Below, piece after piece: positions 62,058 to 64,000 of a stretch of DNA of 64,000 bases. Made by a program: the position numbers and the translations under genes. The notes beneath the pieces were generated by a model. It saw only the letters and a list, made by a program, of their open reading frames with translations. It was not told the DNA's origin and ran no database searches. The stretch lies in the NCBI RefSeq assembly GCF_020524045.1, contig NZ_JAIVKL010000010.1, positions 62,001 through 126,000 of the forward strand, read 5' to 3'. How positions within the stretch are numbered: the first letter of the stretch is position 1; each line of letters starts with the position of its first letter. Source of the stretch: Metabacillus litoralis (GTDB lineage: Bacteria; Bacillota; Bacilli; Bacillales; Bacillaceae).

Positions 62058-62098
62058 AAAAAAGGAGAACAATGGTTTTACATCGTTCTCCTTTTTTC
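62058..62098. terminator. Terminator of the ribonucleotide reductase operon
   Basis: AAAAAAGGAGAAC pairs perfectly with GTTCTCCTTTTTT around a 13-base loop. It also ends the small minus-strand gene at 62102. Confidence 0.92.
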
Positions 62099-62101
62099 TA
62101 T

Positions 62102-62200
62102 TTAATTTTCATCTTCTTCATCTAAAAGTTTCGCTTCATATATCTCTTCATCTGTTTCAACCTTAATACTTTCTTCCACTCGGATTCTACCTTTACCCAT
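62102..62200 (-). CDS. 32-residue acidic peptide
   Basis: The frame starts MGKGRIRVEESIKVETDEEI and ends in a Glu/Asp run. AAGGAGGG lies 9 bases before the ATG, and the terminator at 62058-62098 lies right after the stop, so it is a complete gene unit. It is convergent with the reductase operon. No family recognised. Confidence 0.55.
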   Translation of the reverse strand: MGKGRIRVEESIKVETDEEIYEAKLLDEEDEN

Positions 62201-62316
62201 TAAGATATCCCTCCTTTTGAAAGCTTATCCTTATTGTAATAGATACATCACAACAGTTAAACATAACAAAAGTACTAATCTAGTAAATAATGATAGAATT
62301 ATCAGAAATATCTAAT

Positions 62317-62342
62317 AAAAAAAATACTATAGTATTTTTTTT
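62317..62342. promoter_or_regulatory. Perfect 26-bp AT-rich palindrome upstream of sda
   Basis: Eight A, then TACTATAGTA, then eight T form an exact palindrome. It can be a regulator site or a terminator-like structure. It lies between the divergent 32-residue gene and sda. Confidence 0.5.
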
Positions 62343-62393
62343 CGCAAATATCTACATTTTTTTACACTACGTTGTTTAGAACTTAAATCTTTG

Positions 62394-62402
62394 TGGTATA
62401 GA
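62394..62402 (+). promoter_or_regulatory. Candidate extended -10 promoter of sda
   Basis: TGTGGTATAGAT contains TGGTATAGA, an extended -10 form, 71 bases before the TTG start. TTGTTT further upstream lies 19 bases away. Confidence 0.4.
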
Positions 62403-62472
62403 TTAATAGATTATGCTAAGAGCAGGTTTAATCTATATCTATATTTCCAAAAAGAAAAAGGATGGTCTTAAA

Positions 62473-62637
62473 TTGAGATTTTTAAAATTATCAGACAAGA
62501 CACTGTTACATAGCTTTGAAGAAGCTAGTAGATTACAAATGAATCCTGAGTTTATTAAGTTGCTCGAAAAAGAGATAGATGATAGAGGGTTACATTTGCC
62601 AAACACACTTAAACAACAATTAGAAAGAATTAATTGA
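62473..62637 (+). CDS. sda: Sporulation histidine-kinase inhibitor Sda family
   Basis: The 54-residue helical-hairpin protein reads RFLKLSDKTLLHSFEEASRL followed by QMNPEFIKLLEKEIDDRGL. This fits Sda of B. subtilis ([31 protein letters not shown]) almost position by position. Sda blocks KinA/KinB autophosphorylation and so delays sporulation when replication is disturbed. The TTG at 62473 is the start, with AAAGGATG 8 bases before it. An upstream frame from 62413 lacks a ribosome site. In B. subtilis sda is controlled by DnaA. No clear DnaA box was found here. Confidence 0.8.
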   Translation: MRFLKLSDKTLLHSFEEASRLQMNPEFIKLLEKEIDDRGLHLPNTLKQQLERIN

Positions 62638-62647
62638 ATTTTTTATA

Positions 62648-62697
62648 AGGCTGATCTGATATACTAGTCTCTACGATATCAGGTCAGCCTTTTTTGT
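62648..62697. terminator. Bidirectional terminator between sda and the Usp gene
   Basis: AAGGCTGA-CTGATAT pairs with ATATCAG-TCAGCCTT with one bulge and a 14-base loop, followed by TTTTTTG. Confidence 0.88.
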
Positions 62698-62704
62698 CAT
62701 TCAT

Positions 62705-63124
62705 TTACTTAACAATCATTACAGGACATTCTACACGTTTCGCTATTTTATGACTTACACTACCTAGCACCATCTCTTGTAATGCATTGAGTCCTCTACT
62801 GCCCACTATTACTAAATCAAAATTTTCACTATTTGCATATTTTACAATTTCTGGACCTGGTTCACCTTTTAGCATTTTTACTTGAAAAGTAACATTTTCT
62901 TTCATAAACATTTGCTCTGTTGGTCTTAGCTTTCGAATTCGTTTTTCACTTATTGCTTCTTTATCACCTGCTGATAAAACATCTGATTTTGATGTTGAAC
63001 CATCTACTACATAGATTACTGTGATAATCGCGTCAGAAGTTAATTTAGCAAGATCCGCTGCTTTTATTGCTGCACGTAATGCATGATCAGATCCATCAGT
63101 TGCTAATAATATTTTTTTAAACAT
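62705..63124 (-). CDS. Universal stress protein (UspA family)
   Basis: The 139-residue protein has the full Usp fold: LLATDGSDHALRAAIKAADL and the nucleotide motif VIVGSRGLNALQEMVLGSVSHKI with the Gly-Ser needed for ATP binding. The C-terminus is VECPVMIVK. It is soluble and probably a homodimer. Length is normal, unlike the inserted paralogue at 54436. GGAGGGG precedes its start. It converges with sda across a shared terminator. Confidence 0.92.
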   Translation of the reverse strand: MFKKILLATDGSDHALRAAIKAADLAKLTSDAIITVIYVVDGSTSKSDVLSAGDKEAISEKRIRKLRPTEQMFMKENVTFQVKMLKGEPGPEIVKYANSENFDLVIVGSRGLNALQEMVLGSVSHKIAKRVECPVMIVK

Positions 63125-63447
63125 CTTTACCCCTCCAATACCTTTTCTATTATTTAACAGGATAAATATAGATTAACATATAACTATATTTTAATTGCTT
63201 TTAAACTTCATTTATTACTGTTCTTGGTACTCAGTTGAAAAGATCTAGGTAAGATCTAAAAGCAAATGCTAAAATCACCGATTATTGAACATAGTAAATT
63301 ACAAGCTATAGAATTTAAAAAACATACTAAGACATAACGTACTAATTAGCAAAAATTCCAAACAAAGTAATAGCTTAGCGGAGTATATTTCAGTAGCGAC
63401 GTTAACTACACCTATAACCATTGTTCGGTTTCTATTTTGTTAAAATA
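63125..63447. other. Gene-free stretch
   Basis: About 320 bases between two minus-strand genes. A small inverted pair AGATCTAGGTAAGATCT lies near 63241. No gene, repeat family or terminator was recognised. Confidence 0.4.
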
Positions 63448-64000
63448 CTAATTTCCCAACCTCTTTGTTAGATTGCTCACTATTTCGTGAACCTCCATCA
63501 GATCTTCAATTATGTAATCTGCCTGAACGTGATCAAACTGATGATTTTTTTTCCAAATTGTCTTCATTCCAAGATTGCTAGGTGCAATAATATCATTTTC
63601 AGGATGATCTCCAATAAAAATACTTTCATTTGCACAAACATTTAAAGCTGATAATCCTTTTTTGAAGATTCTGGGATCTGGTTTCTTTACTCCTTCAATC
63701 TCTGAAATTAAGATTTTATCAAAGTAGCCTTTTATCTTTAATGCTTTTATATTATTCATTTGAAACGTTCCAAACCCATTTGAAATGATACCAAGTTTAT
63801 ATTTCTTTTTTTTGAGAATTTCCAATAACTCATGCAAATGGTTAAAGCCTATACAATGATCTTGAAAATATGTAAGATAATCCTCTAATAGTTCTCCTGC
63901 AGTTATACCCTCAATCTTGTATTCTTGAACAAGTTGTTCATATACTTTATCCTTCCAAACATATCCATGATTATCTAACTGAAGAAATCGATTTACATAT
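63448..64000 (-). CDS. HAD family hydrolase, 5' end beyond the window
   Basis: The visible part covers at least 183 residues and runs off the right edge without a start. The window holds the second half of the cap (FLQLDNHGYVWKDKVYEQL) and the motifs LGIISNGFGTFQ (motif II), GVKKPDPRIFKKGLSAL (Lys motif) and FIGDHPENDIIA (acidic motif). It resembles YjjG/L-2-haloacid dehalogenase-type phosphatases. The first Asp motif must lie further right. A frame beginning at 63837 is only an internal TTG. Confidence 0.8.
   Translation of the reverse strand, partial: YVNRFLQLDNHGYVWKDKVYEQLVQEYKIEGITAGELLEDYLTYFQDHCIGFNHLHELLEILKKKKYKLGIISNGFGTFQMNNIKALKIKGYFDKILISEIEGVKKPDPRIFKKGLSALNVCANESIFIGDHPENDIIAPSNLGMKTIWKKNHQFDHVQADYIIEDLMEVHEIVSNLTKRLGN

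Noticed and set aside
62366-62380. DnaA box upstream of sda
   Set aside because: The best match TTTTACACT differs at two positions from TTATNCACA; too weak to call.

Overview
The window comes from a low-GC, endospore-forming member of the Bacillaceae. The genes and their order follow the yha-yhe part of the Bacillus subtilis chromosome: yhaA, ecsCBA, hit, serC, trpP, yhaH, scoC, yhaI, prsA, yhaL, yhaM, yhaN, yhaO, yhaPQ, yhaR, hemZ, yhaX, yheA, yheB, yheC/D and yheE. Local insertions and many short repeats show that it is another genus or species. Sporulation genes are common: an alpha/beta SASP, four YjcZ-type small proteins, YhaL, YheC/YheD-like ATP-grasp proteins and an Sda-like kinase inhibitor.

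Layout. 1-5 kb: a DUF3231 protein, a GntR/ABC-transporter operon and a lipoprotein. 5-11 kb: an M20 amidohydrolase, ecsABC on the minus strand and hit, with an unusual 600-bp repeat region between ecsA and hit. 11-20 kb: serC, trpP (with a TRAP-type leader), yhaH, scoC, yhaI, a cluster of four tiny YjcZ genes and prsA. 20-31 kb: RNase YhaM, the YhaN/YhaO SbcCD-like pair, the YhaPQ exporter and YhaR, with a dense zone of mobile repeats at 25.4-26.8 kb. 31-39 kb: hemZ, a STAS protein, a CdsA-like membrane protein, a papain-like hydrolase, two HAD proteins, yheA and yheB. 39.7-45.3 kb: four tandem ATP-grasp coat-type genes and yheE. 45.4-47.7 kb: a methyltransferase/FAD-monooxygenase pair. 48-57.9 kb: a PucR-type regulator and msmX, a SASP gene with a folded leader, stress proteins, a degenerate HPr-like protein, hemAT and nhaC. 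58.2-62.7 kb: a cobalamin riboswitch, a class I ribonucleotide reductase and an sda-like gene. The window ends inside a HAD hydrolase.

Several parts fit together. ScoC, Ecs, PrsA and YhaL concern the exponential-to-sporulation transition and protein export. YhaM, YhaN and YhaO are nucleic-acid processing enzymes. The riboswitch should shut off the B12-independent reductase when cobalamin is present, and the replication-checkpoint gene sda lies just beyond it.

The intergenic DNA carries at least four families of short non-coding elements, called E1-E4 here, and a 52-bp hairpin tandem array. The most novel-looking signals are: (i) the ecsA-hit repeat array, which has its own terminator; (ii) a tRNA-shaped cloverleaf in the SASP leader; (iii) an E1 element with a perfect 8-bp target duplication inside the YjcZ cluster; (iv) E2 elements whose core is inverted between copies. 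All calls rest on reading the sequence and on remembered family features. No database search was run.
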